Below, in pieces: positions 32,700 to 42,807 of a stretch of 64,000 bases of DNA. Positions within the stretch are counted from its first letter, which is position 1, and every line of letters begins with the position of its first letter. The position numbers were made by a program, and so were the translations under genes. The notes beneath the pieces are model-generated. The model was not told the DNA's origin, made no database searches, and worked only from the letters and a program-made list of their open reading frames with translations. Source of the DNA: Nocardioides ginsengisegetis (GTDB taxonomy: Bacteria; Actinomycetota; Actinomycetes; Propionibacteriales; Nocardioidaceae); contig NZ_JACGXA010000001.1 of NCBI RefSeq assembly GCF_014138045.1, forward strand, positions 3,581,001 through 3,645,000, read 5' to 3'.

Positions 32700-33391
32700 C
32701 CGTCCCGCCCGGGGCGATCCCGAGCCCCAACATCTGGCACCACGCGGCGACGTACGAGATCGAGAACCGCGCCGTCGACCCCGACGGCCACCTCGAGGCC
32801 GCGATGCGCGACATCGCGGACTGGTCCGGGCGGCACGTGATCGACCTCGGCTGCGGCACCGGCTTCCACCTGCCCCGGTTCGCCACGACCGCGGCCTCGG
32901 TCACCGGCGTCGAGCCGCATCCGGACCTGGTCGCGATCGCCCGCCGCCGCACCCGGGCCCTGTCTCACGTGACCGTCCTGGCCGGCACCGCCCAGGCGGT
33001 GCCGCTGCCCGACGCGTCCGTGGACGTGGTGCACGCGCGGTGGGCCTACTTCTTCGGCCCCGGCTGCGAGCCCGGGCTGGCCGAGCTGGACCGCGTCGTA
33101 CGCCGGGGCGGGACCGCGTTCGTCATCGACAACGACGCGAGTCGCTCGACCTTCGGCGGCTGGTTCCGGCGCGGCTACCCGACCGTGGACCCCGACACGG
33201 TGGAGCGCTTCTGGTCGAGGCGCGGCTGGACGCGGACCCCGGTCGACATGCGGTGGTCCTTCGCGTCGCGGGCCGACCTGGAGGCGGTGGTGCGGATCGA
33301 GTTCACCCGCGAGCTGTCCGATGAGATCCTCGCCGGCCACACCGGCACCGAGGTGGACTACGCGGTCAACCTCTGGTCGAAGGGCTTCTGA
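32696..33391 (+). CDS. SAM-dependent methyltransferase
   Basis: Class I methyltransferase of about 231 residues. Motif I is VIDLGCGTGFHLPRF, followed by VTGVEPHPDLVAIARRR, LPDASVDVVHARWAYFFG and the Asp-rich AFVIDNDASRSTF. No ATG, GTG or TTG exists between the upstream stop and the conserved start of the fold. A CTG overlapping the VOC stop as CTGA is the best start; a GTG 72 nt upstream inside the VOC gene is the alternative. Substrate unknown. Confidence 0.82.
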   Translation: MTVPPGAIPSPNIWHHAATYEIENRAVDPDGHLEAAMRDIADWSGRHVIDLGCGTGFHLPRFATTAASVTGVEPHPDLVAIARRRTRALSHVTVLAGTAQAVPLPDASVDVVHARWAYFFGPGCEPGLAELDRVVRRGGTAFVIDNDASRSTFGGWFRRGYPTVDPDTVERFWSRRGWTRTPVDMRWSFASRADLEAVVRIEFTRELSDEILAGHTGTEVDYAVNLWSKGF

Positions 33392-33398
33392 GCGGGGC

Positions 33399-34430
33399 TC
33401 AGCTGCTGCCGCGCACGGCCAGCGTGGGCTCGAGGAGCACGCCCGGACCGACGTACGGCGGGTGGCCGAGCAGGCCCTCGAGGGCCTTCACGATCTCGGC
33501 GGCCACGTCCTCGAGCGGCTGCCGGACCGACGTGAGGCCGGGCGGCACGACCTGGGCCACCTGGCTGTCGTCGAAGCCGACCACCGCCACGTCCCTGCCG
33601 GGCGCGAGCCCGCGCTCGGCCAGCGTGTGGAGCACTCCCATGGCCAGGGTGTCCGACGCGCACACGAACGCCGAGGGCTGCGCCTCGTCGAGGAGCACCG
33701 CGCTCGCCTCGCGTCCGGAGGCGACGGTGTCCTCGACGCGGGAGGCCAGCCCGGTCGTGGCCAGGCCCCGCGAGCGCAGCGTCCGCGACCAGCCCGAGCG
33801 CCGGTCCTCGCCGATGCGGGAGTCCTTGCGCCAGCCGATCCAGGCGATCCGCTCGTGGCCCCTGTCGAGCAGGTGGGTGGTCGCGAGGTCGGTGCCGGCG
33901 GCGCCGTCGACGTCGACCCAGGGGTGGGTGGCGTCGGGGTGGTCCCAGGGCCGCCCGAACGCGACGAACGGGGCGCGCCGGGCGCCGAGCCACGATGCCT
34001 GCGGGTTGCCGAGGTAGGTGTCGGTGACGACGAACGCGTCCACCGCCGTGGACCGGAGGAGGTCGTCGTAGCCGGCGAGCGGGTCGTCGTGGTCCCCACC
34101 GAAGAGCAGGACGTGGTAGCCCGCCTCGCGGGAGGTCTCCACCAAGGAGTGGACGAAGCGGTCCATCGTGGCGTTGGCGGTGCCCTCCTGGGCGGGGTTC
34201 ATCCGCATGCCGATCAGGTGGGAGGCGCGGGTGCGCAGGTTGCGGGCGGCCCGGTTGGGCGAGTAGCCGAGCTCGTCGATGGCCTCCTGCACGCGCGCGA
34301 GGGTGTCCTCGCGGAGCAGGTCGGGATTGTTGACGGCGTTGGAGACCGTCTGGCGCGAGACGCCCGCGAGCTCGGCGACGTCCGCGAGGGTCGGCGGGGT
34401 GGCCGACGTACGTCCGGCAGTCGATGACAC
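33399..34430 (-). CDS. LacI family transcriptional regulator
   Basis: 343 residues: N-terminal LacI helix-turn-helix (PTLADVAELAGVSRQTVSNAVNNPDLLREDT and the hinge LGYSPNRAARNLRTRAS), then a periplasmic-binding-protein-like sensor (ERIAWIGWRKDS, PSAFVCASDTLAMGVLHTLAERG, VVGFDDSQVA). The GTG start has GGAAGGGGG about 10 nt upstream. No sugar gene lies nearby, so its targets are elsewhere or itself. The effector is probably a sugar. Confidence 0.9.
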   Translation of the reverse strand: MSSTAGRTSATPPTLADVAELAGVSRQTVSNAVNNPDLLREDTLARVQEAIDELGYSPNRAARNLRTRASHLIGMRMNPAQEGTANATMDRFVHSLVETSREAGYHVLLFGGDHDDPLAGYDDLLRSTAVDAFVVTDTYLGNPQASWLGARRAPFVAFGRPWDHPDATHPWVDVDGAAGTDLATTHLLDRGHERIAWIGWRKDSRIGEDRRSGWSRTLRSRGLATTGLASRVEDTVASGREASAVLLDEAQPSAFVCASDTLAMGVLHTLAERGLAPGRDVAVVGFDDSQVAQVVPPGLTSVRQPLEDVAAEIVKALEGLLGHPPYVGPGVLLEPTLAVRGSS

Positions 34431-34479
34431 CGTGACGCCCCCTTCCCGAGGCCGGCCCCGCCCCCGCGGTCCGGCTCAC

Positions 34480-34492
34480 TTGATCGTTCCAA
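34480..34492. promoter_or_regulatory. Possible LacI-type operator in the lacI/radA divergent region
   Basis: TTGATCGTTCCAA has TTG/CAA arms around a CG-containing core, resembling degenerate LacI-family operators. It lies about 50 bp upstream of the regulator's start. Confidence 0.3.
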
Positions 34493-34560
34493 CGACAGCA
34501 TAGGCGAGGCCGGTCGCGGCGCCACGGCTATCGCGTCCCGGTCCTGTCGGTGCCATCGCC

Positions 34561-34566
34561 TAGCGT
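34561..34566 (+). promoter_or_regulatory. -10 element (TAGCGT) of the radA promoter
   Basis: TAGCGT ends 7 nt before the ATG at 34574, a leaderless arrangement that fixes the radA start. Confidence 0.55.
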
Positions 34567-34573
34567 TCCCGTC

Positions 34574-35983
34574 ATGTCGAAGTCACCCCGTCCCGCGTTC
34601 CGGTGCACCGAGTGCGGCTGGGAGACCGGCAAGTGGGTCGGCCGCTGCGGGGAGTGCCAGGCCTGGGGCTCGGTCGCGGAGGCCGCGGCGCCGGTGCTGC
34701 GGGCCGTCGCCGCGCCCGTCACGCGGGCCGCCGTGCCGATCGGCCAGGTCTCCGTGGAGGACTCCAAGTTCCGCAGCAGCGGGGTGCCCGAGCTCGACCG
34801 GGTGCTCGGGGGCGGCCTGGTCCCCGGCGCCGCCATCCTGCTGGCGGGCGAGCCCGGGGTCGGCAAGAGCACCCTGCTCCTCGAGGTGGCCGCCCAGACC
34901 GCCCGCTACCAGCACCGCACGCTCTACGTCACCGGCGAGGAGTCGGCCTCGCAGGTGCGGCTGCGCGCCGACCGCACCGGTGGCGTCCACGACGAGCTCT
35001 ACCTCGCCGCCGAGACCGACCTCGGCGCCGTCCTGACCCACATCGAGCAGGTCCGCCCGACGCTGCTGGTGGTCGACTCGATCCAGACCATCGGGGCGTC
35101 GGGGATCGAGGGCGTCCCCGGTGGCGTGACCCAGGTCAAGGAGGTCGCCGCCGCGCTCATCCGCGTCGCCAAGACCCGCAACATCACCACCGTGATCGTC
35201 GGGCACGTGACCAAGGACGGCTCGATCGCCGGGCCGCGGGTCCTCGAGCACGTCGTCGACGTGGTCCTGCACTTCGAGGGCGACCGCAACTCCCGCTTCC
35301 GCATGGTGCGCGCCATGAAGAACCGCTTCGGCCCGGTCGACGAGGTCGGCTGCTTCGACCTGTCCGCGGAGGGCATCACCGCCGTCACCGACCCGACCGG
35401 GCTGTTCGTCGAGCGGCACCACGCCAACGTCCCCGGCACGTGCGTGGCGGTGACGATGGAGGGACGGCGGCCCCTGCTGGCCGAGGTCCAGGCCCTCGTC
35501 ACGCCGACACCGTCGGACAAGCCGCGCCGCACCACCTCGGGCCTGGACTCCTCCCGCGTCGCGATGGTGCTGGCGATCCTCCAGCAGCACTGCGGGATCC
35601 GGCTCCACAACAACGACGTCTTCACCTCCACCGTCGGCGGCGCCCGGCTCAGCGAGCCGGCCAGCGACCTCGCGGTGGCCATCGCCATCGCGAGCGCCAC
35701 GACCGGGGTGCCCGCACCCCGCGGCGTCGTCGCCATGGGCGAGATCGGCCTGGCCGGCGAGCTGCGCCGGGTGCGGGACCTCCCCCAGCGCATCGCCGAG
35801 GCCGCGCGCCTCGGCTTCCAGGTCGCGATCGTGCCCGAGGAGCCGGGCCGGCGCTCCACCCGCCAGCCCGAGTCGTGGGTCGTGGAGGGCATGAAGGTGC
35901 TCGACGTCCCGGACATCGTGTCCGCATTGCGACTGCTGCACTTCACCAAGCGCGATCAACCCAGCGCGCGTGACCTAGACTGA
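34574..35983 (+). CDS. radA: DNA repair protein RadA (Sms)
   Basis: Hexameric branch-migration ATPase in recombination. 469 residues. An N-terminal zinc finger (C11, C14, C25, C28), Walker [10 protein letters not shown] (92-100), the RadA-specific KNRFG motif near 257 and a C-terminal Lon-protease-like domain ([37 protein letters not shown]) are in the normal order. The start at 34574 is set by TAGCGT 7 nt upstream and by the finger's usual position. It is followed by disA in the same direction. Confidence 0.95.
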   Translation: MSKSPRPAFRCTECGWETGKWVGRCGECQAWGSVAEAAAPVLRAVAAPVTRAAVPIGQVSVEDSKFRSSGVPELDRVLGGGLVPGAAILLAGEPGVGKSTLLLEVAAQTARYQHRTLYVTGEESASQVRLRADRTGGVHDELYLAAETDLGAVLTHIEQVRPTLLVVDSIQTIGASGIEGVPGGVTQVKEVAAALIRVAKTRNITTVIVGHVTKDGSIAGPRVLEHVVDVVLHFEGDRNSRFRMVRAMKNRFGPVDEVGCFDLSAEGITAVTDPTGLFVERHHANVPGTCVAVTMEGRRPLLAEVQALVTPTPSDKPRRTTSGLDSSRVAMVLAILQQHCGIRLHNNDVFTSTVGGARLSEPASDLAVAIAIASATTGVPAPRGVVAMGEIGLAGELRRVRDLPQRIAEAARLGFQVAIVPEEPGRRSTRQPESWVVEGMKVLDVPDIVSALRLLHFTKRDQPSARDLD

Positions 35984-36026
35984 CCCCGCGGCCAGTTCGA
36001 CGCCGCAAGCCGAAACGGAGGACGGC

Positions 36027-37112
36027 GTGGTGGCCACGGATCGCTCGGACGACACGCTGCGCCTACGCGCGACGCTGGCGTCCATCGCCCCCGGCACGGC
36101 CCTGCGCGACGGGCTGGAGCGGATCCTCCGCGGCCGCACCGGTGCGCTGATCGTGCTGGGCATCGACCGCACCGTGGAGTCGATCGCCACCGGGGGCTTC
36201 ACCCTCGACGTCCCCTTCACCGCCACGGGCCTGCGCGAGCTGGCCAAGATGGACGGCGCGATCATCCTCGACAAGGACGTCACGCGGATCCACCGGGCCG
36301 CGGTGCACCTGATGCCCGACCACATGATCCCCTCCGAGGAGACCGGCACCCGTCACCGCACGGCCGACCGGGTCGCCAAGCAGACCGGCTATCCCGTCAT
36401 CTCGGTGTCGCAGTCGATGCAGATCATCGCGGCGTACGTCGGGGAGACCCGCCACGTCCTCGAGGACTCCGGCCAGATCCTCTCCCGCGCCAACCAGGCC
36501 CTGGCCACCCTCGAGCGCTACAAGCTGCGCCTCGACGAGGTCGCCAGCACGCTCTCGGCCCTGGAGATCGAGGACCTCGTCACGGTCCGCGACGTCGCGG
36601 TCGTCGCCCAGCGGCTCGAGATGGTCACCCGGATCGCCCGCGAGATCGAGGACTACGTCCTCGAGCTCGGCACCGACGGCCGGCTGCTCTCGCTGCAGCT
36701 GGAGGAGCTGATCACCGGCGTCGACGCCGAGCGCGAGCTCGTGATCCGCGACTACCTCCCCGCCGGCCGGAGCAAGAAGAGCCCGGAGGCGCTGCTCGAG
36801 CGACTCGAGTCGCTCTCCCCCACCGAGCTCGTCGACCCCGCCGCCGCGGCCCGCGCGTTGGGCCTGGGCACCGGCGAGCACCTCGACGGCGCGGTCGCCC
36901 CGCGCGGCTACCGTCTCCTGGCCAAGGTCCCGCGCCTGCCCACGTCCGTGGTCGACCGGCTGGTCGACCACTTCGGCACGCTCCAGAAGCTGCTCTCCGC
37001 GGGCGTCGACGACCTGCAGGCCGTCGACGGCGTGGGCGAGCTCCGCGCCCGCAGCGTCCGCGAGGGCCTGTCCCGCCTCGCCGAGTCGACGATCCTCGAG
37101 CGCTACGTCTGA
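36027..37112 (+). CDS. disA: Diadenylate cyclase DisA (DNA integrity scanning)
   Basis: Makes cyclic di-AMP from ATP and pauses at branched DNA. 361 residues: DAC domain (about 10-150) with DGA (76-78) and RHRTA (109-113), a helical linker, and a C-terminal HhH DNA-binding region ([21 protein letters not shown]). GGAGGA precedes two adjacent GTG codons, so the start may be 36027 or 36030. The radA-disA pair is conserved, linking c-di-AMP to recombination. A TAGACT over the radA stop could give disA its own promoter. Confidence 0.95.
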   Translation: MVATDRSDDTLRLRATLASIAPGTALRDGLERILRGRTGALIVLGIDRTVESIATGGFTLDVPFTATGLRELAKMDGAIILDKDVTRIHRAAVHLMPDHMIPSEETGTRHRTADRVAKQTGYPVISVSQSMQIIAAYVGETRHVLEDSGQILSRANQALATLERYKLRLDEVASTLSALEIEDLVTVRDVAVVAQRLEMVTRIAREIEDYVLELGTDGRLLSLQLEELITGVDAERELVIRDYLPAGRSKKSPEALLERLESLSPTELVDPAAAARALGLGTGEHLDGAVAPRGYRLLAKVPRLPTSVVDRLVDHFGTLQKLLSAGVDDLQAVDGVGELRARSVREGLSRLAESTILERYV

Positions 37113-37117
37113 CCCGT

Positions 37118-37170
37118 CGGCAGTTGCGCCGACTCGACGTCCCTGACGCCGGCAGTTGCGCCAGCTCGAC
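37118..37170. repeat. Direct repeat pair in the disA convergent gap
   Basis: CGGCAGTTGCGCCGACTCGAC (first 20 of 21 bp shared in register, starting at 37118) recurs at 37150 with two changes; period 32 bp. It fills the gap between disA and the converging secreted-protein gene. Confidence 0.65.
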
Positions 37171-37917
37171 TCAGCGCGAGCTGCTGGGCGACGGCGCCTG
37201 CGGCCGCCCGCCGTGCTTGGACTGGTGGGGCGACTGGGTCGGCGACGGCGACCGGGTGATCACCGGGCCGGACGGGGCGTCCAGCTTGAACTGCAGGTCG
37301 GCGGGCTCGCCGGCCAGCGCGGCCGCCACCACGTGGTAGTAGCCGGGCAGCGCCCAGTCGGTGAAGCGCGAGCAGGTGTCGTCGGAGCGCTTGGCGTTCC
37401 AGGTGAGGCCGACCGTCTCGGTGACCGCCCTGCGGACCACGACGTCCTCGGTGGGGACCACCTTCGGGCACTCGCGGCTGGACCAGATCTCGTCCTTGCC
37501 GGAGGTGACCTTGACCGTCAGCGTGTCCTTCGAGACCCGCCAGGTGCAGGCCTCCTCGGTGAGGGTGCGCAGCTTCAGCACGATGCGCACGTCCGACCCG
37601 GCGACCGGCTGCTTGACGTCGGGCTCGACCGCGATGTCCTCGTCGTCGCACGGGCCGGAGGGGGCCGCCAGGACGGGCGCGTGGCTGTGGTGCTTGCCCG
37701 GCTTCTTGGTGGTGGCCGCGGGGGTGCCGCTCGGCGTGACCGTCACGGTCGGCGCGGCGGCCACGGGCGTCGCGCGGGCGTCCGCCGACGAGGCGTCGCT
37801 GCCGCCGGTGAGCACGCGGGCGATCACGACCACCAGGGCCAGCGCGGTCCCGAGCACGAGGAGCCGCCGCGTCCAGTACACGCGGGCCGGCAGCGGGCCA
37901 CGAGTCAGGGCGGTCAT
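37171..37917 (-). CDS. Membrane-anchored extracytoplasmic protein of unknown function
   Basis: 248 residues. A basic N-terminus and one transmembrane helix (about 18-37, RLLVLGTALALVVVIARVL) are followed by a Ser/Thr/Pro/Ala-rich, His-containing linker (40-80) and a probable beta-sandwich domain with two Cys pairs (PCDDEDI, EACTWRV, ECPKVV, DTCSRF). The tail is Pro/Ser-rich. TAGCGT lies 6 nt before the ATG, so it is probably leaderless. No family recognised with confidence. Confidence 0.72.
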   Translation of the reverse strand: MTALTRGPLPARVYWTRRLLVLGTALALVVVIARVLTGGSDASSADARATPVAAAPTVTVTPSGTPAATTKKPGKHHSHAPVLAAPSGPCDDEDIAVEPDVKQPVAGSDVRIVLKLRTLTEEACTWRVSKDTLTVKVTSGKDEIWSSRECPKVVPTEDVVVRRAVTETVGLTWNAKRSDDTCSRFTDWALPGYYHVVAAALAGEPADLQFKLDAPSGPVITRSPSPTQSPHQSKHGGRPQAPSPSSSR

Positions 37918-37923
37918 GGCGCA

Positions 37924-37929
37924 ACGCTA
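37924..37929 (-). promoter_or_regulatory. -10 element (TAGCGT) of a leaderless promoter
   Basis: TAGCGT on the minus strand ends 6 nt before the ATG at 37917. Confidence 0.55.
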
Positions 37930-38028
37930 GTCAAGGCCGGGCCCTGTCCGGCGCTGCCACACCGACGGTCCGCACGAGATCGGGCCCGGATTCCCTGTCG
38001 GGACGGGCGTTGCCCAGAATGGAACGCG

Positions 38029-38895
38029 ATGAGCGCCCTCCACGACCCCGTCCTCGCGTGGTACGACGACCACGCCCGCGAGCTGCCGTGGCGTGGCGTG
38101 CAGGCGTCGGCCTGGTCGGTCATGGTCTCGGAGTTCATGCTCCAGCAGACGCCGGTGGCGCGGGTGCTGCCCGTGCACGAGCAGTGGCTCACCCGGTGGC
38201 CCACGCCCGCCGACCTCGCCGCCGAGTCGTCCGGCGAGGCGGTGCGCGCCTGGGGCCGGCTCGGCTACCCGCGACGCGCCCTGCGGCTCCACGCGGCCGC
38301 GACGGCCATCGTCGCCGAGCACGGCGGCGAGGTGCCCGCGTCGTACGACGACCTCCGGGCGCTGCCCGGCATCGGCGACTACACCGCCGCCGCGATCGCC
38401 ACCTTCGCCCACGGGCGGCGCCACGTCGTGCTCGACACCAACGTCCGCCGCGTCTTCGCCCGTGCCGTGTCGGGCGTGGAGTTCCCCGCCGCCTCGGTGA
38501 CCCGCGCCGAGCGCGACGTCGCCCAGGACCTGCTCCCCGAGGACGAGCCCACGGCCGCGAGCTGGTCGGTCGCGGTGATGGAGCTCGGGGCGCTGGTGTG
38601 CACGGCGGCCAACCCGCGGTGCGGCGACTGCCCCGTCGCCGGGCTCTGCGCCTGGCGGGCGGCCGGCAAGCCGGCGTACGACGGTCCGCCGCGGAAGGTG
38701 CAGACCTGGGCCGGCACCGACCGCCAGTGCCGCGGCCGGCTGCTCGCCGTGCTCCGCGACGCCGAGGGGTCCGTGCCACGGGCCCGGCTGGACGCGGCCT
38801 GGGCCGACGAGGCCCAGCGCACCCGCTGCCTGGCCAGCCTGCTCGCGGACGGCCTCCTGGTCAGGACCGACGCAGGAAGCTACGCCCTGCCCTGA
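38029..38895 (+). CDS. mutY: A/G-specific adenine glycosylase MutY
   Basis: Removes adenine mispaired with 8-oxoguanine. 288 residues: catalytic E35 (SEFMLQQTP), HhH LPGIGDYTAAAI, catalytic D136 (VVLDTNVRRVFARA) and a 4Fe-4S loop at C191, C198, C201, C207. The C-terminal region after the cluster is short and lacks a full NUDIX-like domain, as in other actinobacterial MutY proteins. The last 35 nt overlap the 3' end of the convergent glycosyltransferase gene. Confidence 0.94.
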   Translation: MSALHDPVLAWYDDHARELPWRGVQASAWSVMVSEFMLQQTPVARVLPVHEQWLTRWPTPADLAAESSGEAVRAWGRLGYPRRALRLHAAATAIVAEHGGEVPASYDDLRALPGIGDYTAAAIATFAHGRRHVVLDTNVRRVFARAVSGVEFPAASVTRAERDVAQDLLPEDEPTAASWSVAVMELGALVCTAANPRCGDCPVAGLCAWRAAGKPAYDGPPRKVQTWAGTDRQCRGRLLAVLRDAEGSVPRARLDAAWADEAQRTRCLASLLADGLLVRTDAGSYALP

Positions 38896-39907
38896 CCCCG
38901 GTCACGGCGTCGAGGACCTTCTGGGCGGAGGCCACAGGCTCGCCCGGGTGGAAGGCCCGCTTCGACTCCGCGGCGACCCGCTCGAGCATGCCGCGCACCT
39001 CGTCGAGCGCCGGGAAGTCCGCCGGCTGGTGCGTGCCCTGCCGCGGGTCGACCTCGACGAGCAGCCCGAGGTCGCGCAGGGTGTCGAAGTCGTCCTCGGT
39101 GGTGCGCTCGAAGATGCGCATGAGGTACGGCGCCGCCTGCTCCTCGGTCAGCCCCTTGCCGATCAGGGTCCGCAGGGCGATCGCGGTGGGCTCGCGGGCC
39201 GGGCGGAAGTTGGCCATCGGTCCGGCCGCCAGGATCGAGGTCCACTTGCGCACGAAGTCCTCGCCCGAGAACGACTCGTAGTGCAGCAGCCGGAGCGAGT
39301 CGTCCTGGAAGGACGGCAGCTCCTCCTTGGCCGCGTCGACGCCGTGGTGCAGGGTCAGCCAGACGTCGAGGGCCGGCCGCACGCCGGACTTGCCGTCCAC
39401 GTGGCCGTGGAAGTAGGCGCCGTTGGAGGGCCGGTCCAGGACGCCGAGGGTCTGGAGCAGCGTCAGGTCGTCCTTGTCGAGGAGGCGCTTGAACCACGTC
39501 GGGTCGCCGTCCCAGCTCTTGCGGCTGACCGCCTCCAGCGGGGCCAGCTTCACGACCCGGGTGTCGGCCGGCACGGTGTCGAGCACCGAGCGGTCGACCT
39601 GGATGATCTCGTCGGCGTCGATGTGGAACACCCAGTCGACCCCGTCCACCGCGCTCAGCAGCGCCCGGACGGTGTTGGCGTTGACCCGCTGCCGGACGTT
39701 GAGCTGGTCGGGACGGTCGCCCTGCCACCACGCGCTGTCGGTACGCACGCACGTGACGTGGGGGTGCTCGTCGAGCCAGGCGCGCACCTCCGGGTCGCCC
39801 GCGTCGAGGAAGACGAAGAGGTGGTCCACGCCGCCGGCGAGGTTGCCGGTGACGAACCGCTGGATGTTGGGCAGCGTGTCCTTGACCGTGCTGGCGGTGA
39901 CGAGCAT
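38861..39907 (-). CDS. Glycosyltransferase family 2-like protein
   Basis: 348 residues resembling GT2/DUF23-type transferases: an early NIQRFVTGNLAGGVDHLFVFLDAGDPEV and a DxD in WVFHIDADEII (about 92-102), the nucleotide-sugar/metal site, then YFHGHVDGKSGVRP. No transmembrane helix. Donor and acceptor unknown. CATGAT lies 6 nt before the ATG on the minus strand, a possible leaderless -10. It overlaps mutY at the 3' end. Confidence 0.78.
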   Translation of the reverse strand: MLVTASTVKDTLPNIQRFVTGNLAGGVDHLFVFLDAGDPEVRAWLDEHPHVTCVRTDSAWWQGDRPDQLNVRQRVNANTVRALLSAVDGVDWVFHIDADEIIQVDRSVLDTVPADTRVVKLAPLEAVSRKSWDGDPTWFKRLLDKDDLTLLQTLGVLDRPSNGAYFHGHVDGKSGVRPALDVWLTLHHGVDAAKEELPSFQDDSLRLLHYESFSGEDFVRKWTSILAAGPMANFRPAREPTAIALRTLIGKGLTEEQAAPYLMRIFERTTEDDFDTLRDLGLLVEVDPRQGTHQPADFPALDEVRGMLERVAAESKRAFHPGEPVASAQKVLDAVTGVRAGRSFLRRS

Positions 39908-40092
39908 GCCCCGATCATGCCGCAGGCCGTGGGGGCCGCGTCAGCGGCGTCGCGAGCGGCGTCCAGCGCGTGCGTCGGCAAGGCGTCGGCAAGGCGCCGG
40001 CGCGACGGCGGGCCGTGGCCCGACGAGCGCTGGCAACGCAGCCGACGTGCGTGATGGGCGTCGCGCAGCAGCCGTGGACGCGGCCCCCACGG
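39908..40092. other. Intergenic region between clpC terminator and glycosyltransferase gene
   Basis: 185 nt. No gene is supported. A short tandem direct repeat (GCGTCGGCAAG twice, near 39971-39993) and high Arg/Ala-coding bias in all frames are the only visible features, plus the candidate CATGAT -10 (39914-39919, minus). Confidence 0.3.
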
Positions 40093-40128
40093 CCGCAAGC
40101 CCGGACTCCAGGGAGTCCGGGCTTGCGG
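40093..40128. terminator. Terminator hairpin downstream of clpC
   Basis: Perfect 16-bp stem: CCGCAAGCCCGGACTC (40093-40108) pairs with GAGTCCGGGCTTGCGG (40113-40128) around CAGG. It lies just past the clpC stop on the minus strand. Confidence 0.8.
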
Positions 40129-40146
40129 TTGCCGATCAGTGTCGGG

Positions 40147-42729
40147 TCAGTCGGTGTCGCCGGACTTCGGCACGTCGATCGGGCCCTCGGAGTCGTCCGG
40201 GCCCTCGACCAGCGCGTCGCCGAGCTCGACGCCCGCGGTCTCGAACGGCGGCAGGTCCGGGAGCACCCCGATCTTCTGGCCCTTGAACGTGAAGCTCGCC
40301 GTCGGGCCCTCGCCCTCCACGTCGACCAGCACGATCTGGCCGGGGCCGACCTCGCCGAAGAGCATCTTCTCGGCGAGCACGTCCTCGATCTCCCGCTGGA
40401 TGGTGCGACGCAGCGGCCTCGCACCCAGCACCGGGTCGAACCCGCGCTCGGCCAGGAGGTTCTTGGCGACCTGGGTGAGCTCGAGAGACATGTCGCGGTC
40501 CTTCAGGCGCAGCTCGAGGCCGGCGATCATGTTGTCCACCATGGCGACGATCTGCTCCTGCGTCAGCGGCGGGAACACGATGATCTCGTCGACACGGTTG
40601 AGGAACTCGGGACGGAAGTGCTGCTTGAGCTCCTCCGACACCTTGCCCTTCATCCGCTCGTAGGAGCCCGCGCCGTCACCCTGCTGGAAGCCGAGGTTGA
40701 CGCCCTTGGAGATGTCGCGGGTGCCGAGGTTGGTGGTCATGATGATGACGGTGTTCTTGAAGTCCACCACCCGGCCCTGGGAGTCGGTCAGGCGACCTTC
40801 CTCCAGGATCTGCAGCAGGCTGTTGAAGATGTCCGGGTGGGCCTTCTCGACCTCGTCGAACAGGACGACGGAGAACGGCTTGCGGCGGACCTTCTCGGTG
40901 AGCTGGCCGCCCTCCTCGTAGCCGACGTAGCCGGGAGGGGACCCGAAGAGCCGCGAGACCGTGTGCTTCTCGCCGAACTCGCTCATGTCGAGCTGGATCA
41001 GCGCGTCCTCGTCGCCGAAGAGGAACTCGGCGAGCGACTTGGACAGCCACGTCTTTCCGACGCCCGAGGGGCCGGCGAAGATGAACGACCCACCGGGCCG
41101 CTTGGGGTCCTTCATGCCGGCGCGGGTACGCCGGATGGCACGGGAGATCGCCTTGACGGCCTCCTCCTGGCCGATGACGCGCTTGTGGAGCTCGTCCTCC
41201 ATGTTGAGCAGGCGGGTCGACTCCTCCTCCGACAGCTTGACGATCGGGATACCGGTCGCCACGGCGAGCACCTCGGCGATCAGCTCCTCGTCGACCTCCG
41301 CGACCTCGTCCATGTCGCCCGCGCGCCACTGCTTCTCGCGCTCGGACTTCTTCAGGATGAGCTGCTTCTCCTCGTCGCGCAGGCGGGCCGCGGCCTCGAA
41401 GTCCTGCCCGTCGATCGCCGCCTCCTTGCGCTGGCGGACGTCGCCGATCTTCTCGTCGTACTCGCGCAGGTCGGCGGGTGCGGTCATCCGGCGGATGCGC
41501 AGACGGGAGCCGGCCTCGTCGATGAGGTCGATGGCCTTGTCCGGCAGGAACCGGTCGGAGATGTAGCGGTCGGCCAGCGTCGCCGCCGAGACCAGGGCCT
41601 CGTCGGTGATGGTGACGCGGTGGTGCGCCTCGTAGCGGTCGCGCAGGCCCTTGAGCATCTCGATCGTGTGGGCGATCGAGGGCTCCGCGACCTGGATGGG
41701 CTGGAAGCGGCGCTCGAGCGCGGCGTCCTTCTCGAGGTACTTGCGGTACTCGTCGAGGGTGGTCGCGCCGATGGTCTGCAGCTCACCACGGGCCAGCATC
41801 GGCTTGAGGATGCTGGCGGCGTCGATCGCGCCCTCGGCGGCGCCGGCGCCGACGAGGGTGTGGATCTCGTCGATGAACAGCACGATGTCGCCGCGGGTCC
41901 GGATCTCCTTGAGCACCTTCTTCAGGCGCTCCTCGAAGTCACCGCGGTAGCGCGAGCCGGCGACCAGGGCACCCAGGTCGAGGGTGTAGATCTGCTTGTC
42001 CTTGAGCGTCTCGGGGACGTTGCCCTTGACGATGTCCTGGGCCAGGCCCTCGACGATCGTCGTCTTGCCGACGCCGGGCTCGCCGATGAGGACGGGGTTG
42101 TTCTTGGTGCGCCGCGAGAGGATCTGCATGACCCGCTCGATCTCCTGCTCCCGGCCGATGACCGGGTCCAGCTTGCCCTCGCGGGCGTCCTGGGTGAGGT
42201 TGCGGCCGAACTGGTCGAGCACCAGCGAGGAGGACGGCGCGTCGCTCGCGGACCCGCTCGCCGCGGCGCCCGAGGCGGACGACTCCTTGCCCTGGAAGCC
42301 CGACAGCAGCTGGATGACCTGCTGGCGCACGCGGTTGAGGTCGGCGCCGAGCTTCTGCAGCACCTGGGCTGCGACGCCCTCGCCCTCACGGATCAGGCCG
42401 AGCAGGATGTGCTCGGTCCCGATGTAGGAGTGGCCGAGCTGCAGCGCCTCGCGCAGGGACAGCTCGAGCACCTTCTTGGCGCGAGGGGTGAAGGGGATGT
42501 GTCCGCTCGGGGCCTGCTGGCCCTGGCCGATGATCTCCTCGACCTGCGCACGCACGGCCTCGAGCGAGATGTCGAGGCTCTCGAGGGCCTTGGCGGCGAC
42601 GCCCTCGCCCTCGTGGATGAGGCCGAGCAGGATGTGCTCGGTCCCGATGTAGTTGTGGGAGAGCATGCGGGCCTCTTCCTGGGCCAGCACGACCACCCGA
42701 CGAGCTCGGTCAGTGAACCGCTCGAACAT
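40147..42729 (-). CDS. clpC: ATP-dependent Clp protease ATP-binding subunit ClpC
   Basis: Hsp100 unfoldase that feeds proteins to ClpP. 860 residues from [11 protein letters not shown]: two Clp_N repeats (about 1-145), AAA+ 1 with GEPGVGKTT, a UVR-like coiled middle domain (about 420-460), AAA+ 2 with GPSGVGKTW, and a C-terminal D2-small domain. The second of two in-frame ATGs is chosen because GAGGAG is 8 nt from it and only 2 nt from the first. A ClgR box lies upstream. Confidence 0.97.
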   Translation of the reverse strand: MFERFTDRARRVVVLAQEEARMLSHNYIGTEHILLGLIHEGEGVAAKALESLDISLEAVRAQVEEIIGQGQQAPSGHIPFTPRAKKVLELSLREALQLGHSYIGTEHILLGLIREGEGVAAQVLQKLGADLNRVRQQVIQLLSGFQGKESSASGAAASGSASDAPSSSLVLDQFGRNLTQDAREGKLDPVIGREQEIERVMQILSRRTKNNPVLIGEPGVGKTTIVEGLAQDIVKGNVPETLKDKQIYTLDLGALVAGSRYRGDFEERLKKVLKEIRTRGDIVLFIDEIHTLVGAGAAEGAIDAASILKPMLARGELQTIGATTLDEYRKYLEKDAALERRFQPIQVAEPSIAHTIEMLKGLRDRYEAHHRVTITDEALVSAATLADRYISDRFLPDKAIDLIDEAGSRLRIRRMTAPADLREYDEKIGDVRQRKEAAIDGQDFEAAARLRDEEKQLILKKSEREKQWRAGDMDEVAEVDEELIAEVLAVATGIPIVKLSEEESTRLLNMEDELHKRVIGQEEAVKAISRAIRRTRAGMKDPKRPGGSFIFAGPSGVGKTWLSKSLAEFLFGDEDALIQLDMSEFGEKHTVSRLFGSPPGYVGYEEGGQLTEKVRRKPFSVVLFDEVEKAHPDIFNSLLQILEEGRLTDSQGRVVDFKNTVIIMTTNLGTRDISKGVNLGFQQGDGAGSYERMKGKVSEELKQHFRPEFLNRVDEIIVFPPLTQEQIVAMVDNMIAGLELRLKDRDMSLELTQVAKNLLAERGFDPVLGARPLRRTIQREIEDVLAEKMLFGEVGPGQIVLVDVEGEGPTASFTFKGQKIGVLPDLPPFETAGVELGDALVEGPDDSEGPIDVPKSGDTD

Positions 42730-42807
42730 GCGCATCTCTCCTCAAGATCCGGGGCCGCCCCGTGCGTGTGTCCCACGGGACGGGACACCAGGACTAACCC
42801 CGGGACC

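Noticed and set aside
34550..34573. Longer RadA start at 34550
   Set aside because: It would lie upstream of the predicted transcript start; the ATG at 34574 follows TAGCGT by 7 nt and puts the zinc finger at its usual position.
42733..42735. First of two in-frame ATGs as the clpC start
   Set aside because: Only 2 nt separate it from the ribosome binding site; the second ATG has 8 nt and gives the universal [11 protein letters not shown] start.
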